A stretch of DNA of 8,972 nucleotides from an uncultured Rickettsiales bacterium (GCA_937927795.1 CALBSF010000264.1:1-8972), one strand, 5' to 3'; positions 1 through 5,460 are shown, numbered from the stretch's first letter. Translations and numbers: made by a program. The notes: generated by a model from the sequence alone, not told the origin.

Positions 1-546
1 AAATTTCGCGGTAGAAAATTGTTAAAATCAGATCACTTAAAAGATCTAAGACCAACAACTGACGCTAATCGCGAAGCGTTATTTAATCTTTTAAATTCCG
101 CAAAATTCTTAAAAGAAATTAATTTTAAAATAGAAAATTCATTAATAATCGATATCTGCTGTGGCACTGGAGCTGTAGCCTTAGAAGCACTTTCACGCGG
201 CGCAAAATCTGCAATTCTAATTGATAATAATAAAACTCATTTAGACTTAGCAAAAAGCAATGCTCAAATGTTAAAAATCGAAGATTCTTGCCAATTTATA
301 TTAAGTGATGCAACAAAAAAATTAAATATTGATAATCAAGATAAGCAAAACCTAATTTTTCTCGATCCCCCTTATAATCAAGACTTCAAACCAATCGTTC
401 AAAATCTAATCAGTCAAAATATTCTTAACCAAAAATCTCTTTTAGTAATAGAAACATCTAATAACAAAATTAACGAAATCGAAAATTTAAAAATTCTAGA
501 AATGAGAAATTATGGAAAAACTCATTTTATTTTTCTAGTTTTTTAG
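1..546 (+). CDS. rsmD: 16S rRNA (guanine-N2)-methyltransferase RsmD, 5'-truncated by window edge
   Basis: RsmD uses S-adenosylmethionine to methylate the N2 of G966 (E. coli numbering) in 16S rRNA, acting on the assembling small subunit. The frame is open from base 1. The first visible codons read KFRGRKLL, matching the GKxRGRKL found about ten residues into RsmD proteins, so the true start lies just outside the window and the TTG at 19 is not the start. About 181 codons are visible, close to the family's 180-190. Landmarks are LRPTTDANREALFN near codons 16-29, SAM-binding motif I (DICCGTGAVALEALSRGA, codons 51-68) and the catalytic DPPY at 364-375. Motif I has CC where many homologues have FA or FS, which is unlikely to matter. 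It is followed after 60 bp by the ankyrin gene on the same strand. Family assignment is firm. Confidence 0.93.
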   Translation, partial: KFRGRKLLKSDHLKDLRPTTDANREALFNLLNSAKFLKEINFKIENSLIIDICCGTGAVALEALSRGAKSAILIDNNKTHLDLAKSNAQMLKIEDSCQFILSDATKKLNIDNQDKQNLIFLDPPYNQDFKPIVQNLISQNILNQKSLLVIETSNNKINEIENLKILEMRNYGKTHFIFLVF

Positions 547-565
547 CTGGTTTGAAAATAATTAG

Positions 566-593
566 TTGACACCAAATGAACCGTTATTTAGAT
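566..593 (+). promoter_or_regulatory. Candidate sigma70-type promoter for the ankyrin gene
   Basis: A perfect -35 hexamer, TTGACA, is at 566-571. The best -10 at usable spacing is weak: TTAGAT at 588-593 (16-bp spacer) or TAGATC at 589-594 (17-bp spacer), each about 3 of 6 matches. Transcription would begin near 600, giving a leader of only about 7 nt to the ATG at 607 or about 30 nt to the ATG at 631. A full -35 in the short gap between two genes supports a separate promoter for the ankyrin gene. The poor -10 keeps this tentative. Confidence 0.4.
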
Positions 594-594
594 C

Positions 595-624
595 AAAAGT
601 TGTTTTATGTTTTTAACAACTTTT
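595..624 (+). promoter_or_regulatory. Perfect 10-bp inverted repeat over the ankyrin gene start
   Basis: AAAAGTTGTT (595-604) and AACAACTTTT (615-624) are exact reverse complements separated by 10 nt, and the ATG at 607 falls in the loop. The arm centres are 20 bp apart, about two helical turns. It could be a repressor operator just downstream of the candidate promoter, an mRNA hairpin hiding the first ATG, or a weak intrinsic terminator for rsmD, since the 3' arm ends in TTTT followed by ATTTAT. The stem has only two G-C pairs, so hairpin stability is modest. Confidence 0.5.
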
Positions 625-1485
625 ATTTATATGCAAAGAGTATCCGATGAAGATATATTTAGGGCTGTAGCCTTAGGTCATAAAGATTTGCTTTTAAGTT
701 ATATTCGGTGTGGTATAGATCTAAATATTCGAGATCAGAAAGGCTCTCCATTGCTACATGTTGCAATTAATCGTGATCAAGTAGAGATGGTAAGAGTATT
801 GATTTCAGCAGGCGCCAATCCAAACATTATTAATGGAGATTCTAATTTTAGCTCTATTCATATAGCTGCCGCTAAAAAATATAGCAGCAAAAACAATGGC
901 CCTGCAATGCTGAAAGCCTTATTAAATCACCATCCAAGAACAGCTGATATAAATCAAGCTGCTATTAATGGCATTACCGCTCTTCACGTTGCAACTAATA
1001 TAAAAGATGAAGAATCTATTAAAGTTCTATTGCTTTGTGGAGCGGATCCATTTTTGAATGATCTTTCAGGAAGGTCTGCATTTGATATTTTTCAAGAACA
1101 TAAGGATAAATTTACAGACAAAACATTATTTGCTGAAGTCGAAGCTAAAGCCGAAGCCGAAGCCGAAGCCGAAGCCGAAGCTAAGCGAAAATCAGATTCT
1201 GCTTTGAGTGAGCTTTCAGTTATAGGAATTGAATTTGATGCCAAACAAGTAAGGGTCAAACCATCATTAAGTATCGATTTTGAAGATTTTGTTGGGTTGG
1301 GGCTTGATGAATTAGATGTATTATTAGAATTCGGAGGAGGTCTAGCTGCAGCAGGTGATTTACCTTCTGGAGAAAGTGTAGAGAAGCCAGCTGCAGCAGG
1401 TGATTTACCTTCTGGAGAAGGTGTAGAGAATCCAGCTGCAGCAGTTGCTACAACAGGTTTTGTTCAAAATACCCCGTCTTTCTAG
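607..1485 (+). CDS. Ankyrin-repeat protein with acidic and duplicated low-complexity tail (possible secreted effector)
   Basis: Ankyrin repeats are helical protein-binding modules; in intracellular alphaproteobacteria such proteins are often delivered into the host cell, but no target can be read from this sequence. Residues about 13-43 form a degenerate capping repeat. Clear repeats lie at about 44-76 (SPLLHVAI, AGANPN), 78-118 (SIHIAAA, stretched by an insertion) and 121-153 (ITALHVAT, CGADP), with a partial one at about 154-168. Residues 177-193 are an Ala-Glu run encoded by a hexamer microsatellite. Residues 247-276 are two near-identical 15-residue units beginning AAAGDLPSGE, and the protein ends in a Thr/Ser-containing, mostly uncharged stretch. 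No signal peptide or membrane segment is evident. The start is uncertain: ATG 607 lies in the loop of a dyad, while ATG 631 (residue 9) is outside it and gives the more natural N-terminus MQRVSDEDIF. Neither has a Shine-Dalgarno. The tail uses more GC-rich codons (GCC, GCA, GGT) than its neighbours. Ankyrin identity is firm; secretion is inference. Confidence 0.85.
   Translation: MFLTTFIYMQRVSDEDIFRAVALGHKDLLLSYIRCGIDLNIRDQKGSPLLHVAINRDQVEMVRVLISAGANPNIINGDSNFSSIHIAAAKKYSSKNNGPAMLKALLNHHPRTADINQAAINGITALHVATNIKDEESIKVLLLCGADPFLNDLSGRSAFDIFQEHKDKFTDKTLFAEVEAKAEAEAEAEAEAKRKSDSALSELSVIGIEFDAKQVRVKPSLSIDFEDFVGLGLDELDVLLEFGGGLAAAGDLPSGESVEKPAAAGDLPSGEGVENPAAAVATTGFVQNTPSF
1150..1179 (+). repeat. 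Five perfect tandem copies of GCCGAA
   Basis: Five exact copies of a 6-bp unit encode alternating Ala-Glu inside the ankyrin gene, flanked by degenerate copies using GCT and GTC codons. Because the unit is six bases, copy-number change by slippage would lengthen or shorten the acidic helix without breaking the frame. Confidence 0.9.
1345..1434 (+). repeat. Two 45-bp in-frame tandem repeats in the ankyrin gene tail
   Basis: Copies at 1345-1389 and 1390-1434 differ at only two bases. They encode AAAGDLPSGESVEKP and AAAGDLPSGEGVENP. A third copy starts at 1435 (GCTGCAGCAG) but diverges after about 10 bp. The near-identity, including synonymous positions, indicates a recent duplication or ongoing homogenisation. 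Confidence 0.92.
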
Positions 1486-1496
1486 TATTCTATTCT

Positions 1497-1937
1497 TTAT
1501 TTTGATATAGAATCATAAGAGACGCACTCACCAAAATACATTCTGGGAGTTATTGGTCTTGCTCGATAATTTTGCTCAATCAAATGCGCAAAAGTCATAT
1601 CATAAACCTTCTCTTGCTTACCATTAATCTTAAAAGTAATGTTGTTTTTCTCATTCATACAATAGTTTTTATCCTTAAGTAGCTGATATAGCAGCTTAAC
1701 TTCCGCCTTGCTTAGCTTAGGATGTTCTTTATCAGTTTTAGAATCTTGAGTCTTTTCTAAAAACTCATCATTAACCGAAAAAATAAAAGAATTCCTATCT
1801 CCAGCATTATGTAAGCTCACTTTGCCATATTTGGAAACATCATGTGAACAAGAAAAACAGGCAATAAAAAAGGGCAGAAACACAAGATTTCTACCCTTTT
1901 TTATAAAATTTTTAAAATTAATTTTATTTTGTTTCAT
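1497..1937 (-). CDS. Hypothetical small lipoprotein at the end of the ribosomal block
   Basis: I do not recognise the family. From ATG 1937 the protein has about 146 residues: a basic N-terminus (MKQNKINFKNFIKKGRN), a short hydrophobic stretch (LVFLPFFIACFSC), then a hydrophilic body. FIAC is a near-consensus lipobox, with Cys27 as the likely lipidated residue and Cys30 as a second candidate, so attachment to an envelope membrane is inferred. The body has a Lys/Leu-rich helix (LSKAEVKLLYQLLKDKNYC) and a patterned C-terminal half (ITFKINGKQEKVYDMTF, RPITPRMYFGEC) that reads like genuine protein. The frame stays open upstream to a GTG at 1946, but ATG 1937 is preferred; both overlap the 3' end of rplS, by 23 or 14 nt. 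An intrinsic-terminator hairpin lies inside the signal-peptide codons. The gene converges on the ankyrin gene with an 11-bp gap. A downstream start would lose the signal peptide. Confidence 0.62.
   Translation of the reverse strand: MKQNKINFKNFIKKGRNLVFLPFFIACFSCSHDVSKYGKVSLHNAGDRNSFIFSVNDEFLEKTQDSKTDKEHPKLSKAEVKLLYQLLKDKNYCMNEKNNITFKINGKQEKVYDMTFAHLIEQNYRARPITPRMYFGECVSYDSISK
1866..1902 (-). terminator. Rho-independent terminator, potentially bidirectional, after rplS
   Basis: Two 15-nt arms (1866-1880 and 1888-1902) flank a 7-nt loop. Read on the minus strand the stem runs AAAAAAGGG, then a U-G wobble, then AGAAA paired with UUUCU, and closes with CCCUUUUUU, so every position pairs in that RNA. 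The 3' U tract is part of the stem. Read on the plus strand the wobble becomes one C-A mismatch and a U tract again follows. It begins 21 nt past the rplS stop codon, the expected place to end the ribosomal transcript, yet it lies wholly inside the signal-peptide codons of the lipoprotein gene. Confidence 0.8.
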
Positions 1938-2328
1938 TTTCGTCACTTACAATAAAATCAAGTTTTTCTTTAATACGAGAAGCTTTACCAGTTAAGGTGC
2001 GTAGGTAGTTTAATTTTGCACGACGAACCACACCTTGTTTTAAAACTTCAACTCCAGCAATTAGTGGAGAATAAATCATAAATTTTCTTTCAACGCCAAC
2101 GCCAGAACTAATTTTTCTTACAGTGAAAGTTGCAGCATAATTTGATAAAGTTTTAGCTCTGCCAATAACAACACCCTTAAAGGCTTGAATACGAGTATTA
2201 GCACCTTCAGTGATTTTATATTTCACATTAACTGTGTCACCAGCTTTAAAATCAGGAATTTCAAAGTTTCTAGTTGCCTTGATTCTTTCAACTTGAGCAG
2301 TAGCGAATTGCGATAAAATATTTGTCAT
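1924..2328 (-). CDS. rplS: 50S ribosomal protein L19
   Basis: L19 sits at the 30S-50S interface and helps form an intersubunit bridge. The 134-residue product carries the family signatures: FKGVVIGR near residues 50-57, RKISSGVGVERKFMIYSPLI near 71-90, and VVRRAKLNYLR near 100-110 followed by GKASRIKE. It is longer than the roughly 115 residues of E. coli L19, through a modest N-terminal leader and an acidic C-terminal tail (VSDENETK). It starts at ATG 2328, 14 nt after the rplQ stop, with no visible Shine-Dalgarno, so it is probably cotranscribed with rplQ. This position is unusual, as rplS commonly follows trmD. Its 3' end overlaps the start of the lipoprotein gene. Identification is firm. 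Confidence 0.95.
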   Translation of the reverse strand: MTNILSQFATAQVERIKATRNFEIPDFKAGDTVNVKYKITEGANTRIQAFKGVVIGRAKTLSNYAATFTVRKISSGVGVERKFMIYSPLIAGVEVLKQGVVRRAKLNYLRTLTGKASRIKEKLDFIVSDENETK

Positions 2329-2342
2329 AATTAATTTAAAAT

Positions 2343-2741
2343 TTAAGCTTTTTTAACTTCTTTTTCTGGACTTTTGGTTTCAAGAGCTCTGTCAACCAAT
2401 TCAATAACCGCCATTGGAGCCTTGTCACCAGTTCTAAAGCCAAACTTCATAATTCTGGTATATCCACCATTTCTTTCTGAAATTTTTGGACCAATTTCTT
2501 TAAATAATCTGTCCGCAATTTCTTGACTTCCAAGAATAGAAGTAGCCAAACGACGATTAGCAAGAGTATCTTTTTTTGCTAAAGTAATTACTTTTTCAAC
2601 AAAAGGACGTAATTCCTTAGCTTTTGGCAAAGTAGTTTTAATCAATTCATGTTGAAGAAAAGCCTTAGCTAAATTGCGCAATAAAGCTTTTCTATGAGCA
2701 GTATTTCTACCTAATTTTCTTCCTTTAATTCTATGTTTCAT
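2343..2741 (-). CDS. rplQ: 50S ribosomal protein L17
   Basis: L17 is a large-subunit protein that binds 23S rRNA near the exit-tunnel side. The 132-residue product is near the usual 120-130. It shows the conserved N-terminus MKHRIKGRKLGRNTAHRKAL, HELIKTTLPKAKELRPFVE near residues 32-50, TLANRRLA near 59-66, and GGYTRIMKFGFRTGDKAPMA near 92-111. The short tail (KSPEKEVKKA) is lysine-rich. It follows rpoA, as is standard at the end of the alpha operon, but after an 89-nt gap holding a perfect inverted repeat. No Shine-Dalgarno precedes ATG 2741. Confidence 0.96.
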   Translation of the reverse strand: MKHRIKGRKLGRNTAHRKALLRNLAKAFLQHELIKTTLPKAKELRPFVEKVITLAKKDTLANRRLATSILGSQEIADRLFKEIGPKISERNGGYTRIMKFGFRTGDKAPMAVIELVDRALETKSPEKEVKKA

Positions 2742-2770
2742 ATTTACTAATACTTGGTATTTAACTTCCC

Positions 2771-2812
2771 CGATACTTAGCTTCAGTCTTTTTTAGACAG
2801 CTCTAAGTATCG
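2771..2812 (-). promoter_or_regulatory. Intercistronic hairpin between rpoA and rplQ
   Basis: CGATACTTAG (2771-2780) and CTAAGTATCG (2803-2812) are exact reverse complements. Inside them GTCT (2786-2789) pairs with AGAC (2795-2798) around a 5-nt loop, so the mRNA can form a two-part stem with an internal loop. No U tract follows on the minus strand (GGGAAGTTAAA), which argues against an intrinsic terminator. An mRNA processing or stabilising element, or a small palindromic repeat, fits better. A second short dyad, AATAC-TTG-GTATT, lies at 2749-2761, just before rplQ. Confidence 0.65.
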
Positions 2813-2830
2813 ATCATTTAAACACTATTT

Positions 2831-3859
2831 TTAAAATTCTTTATTTTTAATTTTTAATAAATCATCAAAGTTTTTTGGTGGCCAATTTACTAATTTCATA
2901 CCAAAGTTCAAGCCCATTGATTTTAGATTTTCTTTAAGTTCGTTTAAAGATTTTCTACCGAAATTAGCGGTTTTAAGCATTTCAGCCTCAGTTTTTGAAA
3001 CTAAATCACCAACATAAATGATATTTTCATTTTTTAAACAATTATAAGAACGAACAGAAAGCTCTAATTCATCAATTGTTTTAAGTAAATTGCGATTAAA
3101 TTCAGGTTCAATCAAGCTAACTTTGCTGCTAGATTCATCAATTTTTGAAACATCAAAATTGATAAAGAAAGAAAGTTGTTCTTGTAAAATTTTAGCTGCA
3201 ATTCCTAGAGCGTCTTGTGGAGAAATAGTGCCGTTAGTATCGATTTCTAAAATCAGTTTATCGAAGTCAGTAATTTGTCCAACACGAGAATTTTCAACTT
3301 TATAAGCAACTTTCTTAACTGGACTAAAAGTTGAGTCAATAGCAATAGTTCCAACTTGTTGGTCAACTCTTTTATTTTGTTCTGAAACAACGTATCCTTT
3401 GCCGCTTTCAACAGTCATTTGCATATTGATTTTTGCTCCTTTGTCTAAGGTGCAAATCAATAGATCTTTGTTGAAAATTTCTACTCCAGCTGGGGTTTCG
3501 ATATCTCCAGCATAGATTGGACCAACTTTATTTGAAACAAGTTTTAAAATGCAAGGAGAAGCGTCTTCTTTGATGATTGCTAGAGATTTAAGGTTCATGA
3601 TGATATCAAGAACATCTTCTTTAACACCCTCAATAACGCTATATTCATGAAGAACGCCTTCAATTTTAACTGCAGTTACAGCAAATCCAGTGATTGCAGA
3701 AAGCAATACTCTTCTTAAAGCATTTCCTAAAGTGTTACCAAATCCTCTTTCAAAAGACTCCATTACAATAACCGATTTAGTTAAGTTATCATAACCATCC
3801 TTTACCACAACCGAAGTAGGTTTGGTAAGGTTCTGCCAGCTTTCTTTTAAAATTGCCAT
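2831..3859 (-). CDS. rpoA: DNA-directed RNA polymerase subunit alpha
   Basis: The alpha subunit dimerises to nucleate RNA polymerase assembly, and its C-terminal domain contacts UP elements and activators. The 342-residue length is normal. The N-terminal domain (about 1-235) carries the dimer signature ERGFGNTLGNALRR at 37-50, then HEYSVIEGVKEDVLDI at 71-86. A linker leads to the C-terminal domain (about 255-325), where R270, N273 and C274 match the DNA-contacting R265, N268 and C269 of E. coli; GRKSLNE (301-307) matches the helix that holds its K298, S299 and E302. A short charged tail follows. ATG 3859 gives MAILKESWQNLTKP, matching alphaproteobacterial starts. It lies 126 nt after rpsK, with no rpsD between, as is usual in this class. 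No Shine-Dalgarno is visible. Confidence 0.97.
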   Translation of the reverse strand: MAILKESWQNLTKPTSVVVKDGYDNLTKSVIVMESFERGFGNTLGNALRRVLLSAITGFAVTAVKIEGVLHEYSVIEGVKEDVLDIIMNLKSLAIIKEDASPCILKLVSNKVGPIYAGDIETPAGVEIFNKDLLICTLDKGAKINMQMTVESGKGYVVSEQNKRVDQQVGTIAIDSTFSPVKKVAYKVENSRVGQITDFDKLILEIDTNGTISPQDALGIAAKILQEQLSFFINFDVSKIDESSSKVSLIEPEFNRNLLKTIDELELSVRSYNCLKNENIIYVGDLVSKTEAEMLKTANFGRKSLNELKENLKSMGLNFGMKLVNWPPKNFDDLLKIKNKEF

Positions 3860-3912
3860 ATTTTTATATTTTTTAATTAAAACTTATATTTTAACGTTAA
3901 GTCTAAAGCTTT

Positions 3913-3941
3913 ATTACCTCTAAGAGTGCTGCATGTTACAA
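3913..3941 (-). promoter_or_regulatory. Weak promoter candidate ahead of rpoA
   Basis: In the 126-nt rpsK-rpoA gap, minus-strand TTGTAA (3941-3936) is followed after 17 nt by GGTAAT (3918-3913), each matching 4 of 6 consensus bases. An internal promoter would explain the wide gap, but matches of this quality occur by chance in AT-rich DNA, and the -35 overlaps a dyad. Treat as a hint only. Confidence 0.22.
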
Positions 3942-3957
3942 TCTTTATTTGAAACAT
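3933..3957 (-). promoter_or_regulatory. Intercistronic dyad between rpsK and rpoA
   Basis: Arms ATGTTACAA (3933-3941) and TTGAAACAT (3949-3957) pair at 8 of 9 positions around a 7-nt loop. No U tract adjoins it. The same gap has the palindrome TTAACGTTAA (3891-3900) and two copies of AAAGCTTT (3905-3912 and 3964-3971). It may be an mRNA processing or stability hairpin; significance is uncertain in AT-rich sequence. Confidence 0.4.
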
Positions 3958-3985
3958 ACAAGCAAAGCTTTTAAACGACTATGAA

Positions 3986-4402
3986 TTAAACGCGTCTGCG
4001 TTTAGCAGGTCTGCATCCATTATGAGGATGATAAGTTATGTCTTTAATCATACTAACATTAACTCCAGCAGCTTGAATTGCCCTTAAAGAAGCCTCGCGA
4101 CCAACTCCAGGACCCCTAACTTCAACAATAGCATTTTGTAAACCATGCTCCTTAGCAATAGTAACTGCATGAGTTGTTGCAACTTGAGCGGCATAAGGAG
4201 TAGCTTTTCTAGATCCTTTAAACCCATGTTTACCAGCTGAAGACCAGCAAAGTATATTGCCTTGATTATCGCTAATAGAGATAATTGTATTATTAAAACT
4301 TGCAAAAACGTGAATTACACCACTTGCAATATTTTTTTTCTTTTTTGAGCTTTTCTTCTCACCACTTTTTGAAGTGTTTTTTTGTTCTTTAGTTTCAGTC
4401 AT
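3986..4402 (-). CDS. rpsK: 30S ribosomal protein S11
   Basis: S11 sits on the 30S platform near the E site and mRNA exit and helps shape the decoding region. The 138-residue product has IASGVIHVFASFNNTIISI near residues 25-43, WSSAGKHGFKGSRKATPYAA near 53-72, VRGPGVGREASLRAIQAAG near 99-117, and the terminal KRRRV. It is some nine residues longer than E. coli S11, through a Lys/Ser-rich N-terminus (SKSGEKKSSKKKKN) encoded by long A runs. Its ATG overlaps the rpsM stop by one base (TAATG), implying translational coupling. A partial Shine-Dalgarno-like AGCGG lies about 8 nt upstream. Confidence 0.96.
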   Translation of the reverse strand: MTETKEQKNTSKSGEKKSSKKKKNIASGVIHVFASFNNTIISISDNQGNILCWSSAGKHGFKGSRKATPYAAQVATTHAVTIAKEHGLQNAIVEVRGPGVGREASLRAIQAAGVNVSMIKDITYHPHNGCRPAKRRRV

Positions 4403-4782
4403 TATTTAACCGCTTTTTTCTTGTTAGCAATAGCAACGCCGCGACCCTTACGAGTTTTAGCATTAGTGTGGGTTCTTTGTCCACGAACAGGAAGCTTTTT
4501 AACGTGTCTTATGCCACGATAGCAGCCAATATCCATTAGTCTTTTGATATCAGAAGAAATTTTTCTTCTTAAATCACCTTCCAAAACCGGATATTCTTTT
4601 TCAAGTAATGTTCTAACCTGTGCAAGCTTATCCTCACTAATTTGGTGAGTTCTAAGTTGAAGGTCAATTTTTAGTTTGTGACAAATTTTATTTGCAACAG
4701 TATTGCCAATTCCGTAAATATAAGTTAAAGCGATAACAAAACGCTTCTCTTTTGGAATGTTGACACCAGCGATTCTAGCCAA
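4402..4782 (-). CDS. rpsM: 30S ribosomal protein S13, TTG start
   Basis: S13 lies in the 30S head, contacts the P-site tRNA and forms intersubunit bridges with L5. The 126-residue product shows MARIAGVNIPKEKR at the start, the helix-two-turn region YIYGIGNTVANKICHKL near residues 22-38, the core GCYRGIRHVKKLPVRGQRTH (91-110, near 92), and a basic tail NAKTRKGRGVAIANKKK. The start codon is TTG, set by the invariant ARIAGV that follows, by an AGAGG Shine-Dalgarno 8 nt upstream, and by the lack of a nearby in-frame ATG or GTG. It follows adk by 27 nt and overlaps rpsK by one base. rpmJ is absent between secY and rpsM. Confidence 0.96.
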   Translation of the reverse strand: MARIAGVNIPKEKRFVIALTYIYGIGNTVANKICHKLKIDLQLRTHQISEDKLAQVRTLLEKEYPVLEGDLRRKISSDIKRLMDIGCYRGIRHVKKLPVRGQRTHTNAKTRKGRGVAIANKKKAVK

Positions 4783-4789
4783 GGTAGTA

Positions 4790-4795
4790 TCCTCT
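4790..4795 (-). promoter_or_regulatory. Shine-Dalgarno deciding the TTG start of rpsM
   Basis: Minus-strand AGAGGA is at 4795-4790, with 8 nt between the AGAGG core and the TTG at 4782. It is one of two clear ribosome binding sites in the window and fixes the non-ATG start. Confidence 0.75.
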
Positions 4796-4809
4796 AAATT
4801 AAGTTATTA

Positions 4810-5460
4810 TTATATTAACATTGCTTTTTTTATGCTCTCAAAAACGAGGGGCAGAGTTTTTACAGCATCTAGCGAAAAAAGCAAGTTCTTTTTTTGATAA
4901 TGCTCAATTAATTCGAAAGTTGAGTCATAATAAACCTTCAAACGGCTCTTTACCGTTGATTCGTTATCATCAACTCTATTTTCAAATTGATCGAAACCGC
5001 AATTGTCGCAAACACCTTCTTTTAAAGGTATTTTGAAAAAACGGTTATATACTGAACCACATTTCTTACAAGAAAAGCGCCCAGAAATTCTTTTAATTAA
5101 AATGTCGTCTGCAATTTCAAAATTGAATACTTTGTCAATTTTTTTACCCACAGAAGATAACATTTCTTCAAGCACCTGAGCCTGATTTAAATTTCTTGGA
5201 AATCCATCTAAAATGAAGCCATTTTTACAATCATCTTGAGTAATACGATTTTTAATTATTCCAACTACCACTTCGTCAGGAACCAATTTTCCTGATTCCA
5301 TATATGACTTAGCTTTTTTTCCAATTTCACTTTGAAGTTCAACTTCTTTTCTTAAAGCTTCACCGGTAGAAATTGCTGGAATATTTAATTCTTTTGATAG
5401 CATTACAGCCTGAGTTCCTTTCCCAGAACCTGGAGCTCCTAAAAATATTATATTACTCAT
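4810..5460 (-). CDS. adk: Adenylate kinase with four-cysteine zinc LID
   Basis: Adenylate kinase catalyses ATP + AMP = 2 ADP in the cytoplasm, balancing adenylates. The 216-residue product is a normal long-form enzyme. It has the P-loop GAPGSGKGT (8-16), the AMP-binding STGEALR (31-37), DGFPRN (85-90), LID arginines in RISGR (124-128), and DDNESTVKSRL (164-174). The LID has C131, C134, C151 and C154 as two CxxC pairs, expected to bind structural zinc, unlike the cysteine-free LID of E. coli Adk. The ATG overlaps the secY stop as ATGA (4 nt), implying coupling. The position between secY and rpsM is standard in alphaproteobacteria. The STGEA variant, versus STGDM in E. coli, is mild. Confidence 0.96.
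   Translation of the reverse strand: MSNIIFLGAPGSGKGTQAVMLSKELNIPAISTGEALRKEVELQSEIGKKAKSYMESGKLVPDEVVVGIIKNRITQDDCKNGFILDGFPRNLNQAQVLEEMLSSVGKKIDKVFNFEIADDILIKRISGRFSCKKCGSVYNRFFKIPLKEGVCDNCGFDQFENRVDDNESTVKSRLKVYYDSTFELIEHYQKKNLLFSLDAVKTLPLVFESIKKAMLI

Noticed and set aside
19..21. TTG as the start of rsmD
   Set aside because: The codons before it (KFRGRK) are the conserved RsmD N-terminal motif; the gene begins outside the window.
1487..1513. 7-bp inverted repeat between the convergent genes as a terminator
   Set aside because: All but one pair is A-T, the loop is 13 nt and no U tract follows on either strand.
3090..3305. Plus-strand open frame of 71 codons opposite rpoA
   Set aside because: Antisense to the conserved rpoA coding region with no promoter or motif of its own.
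4084..4305. Leucine-rich minus-strand open frame of 73 codons
   Set aside because: It lies wholly inside rpsK in another frame and has no independent support.
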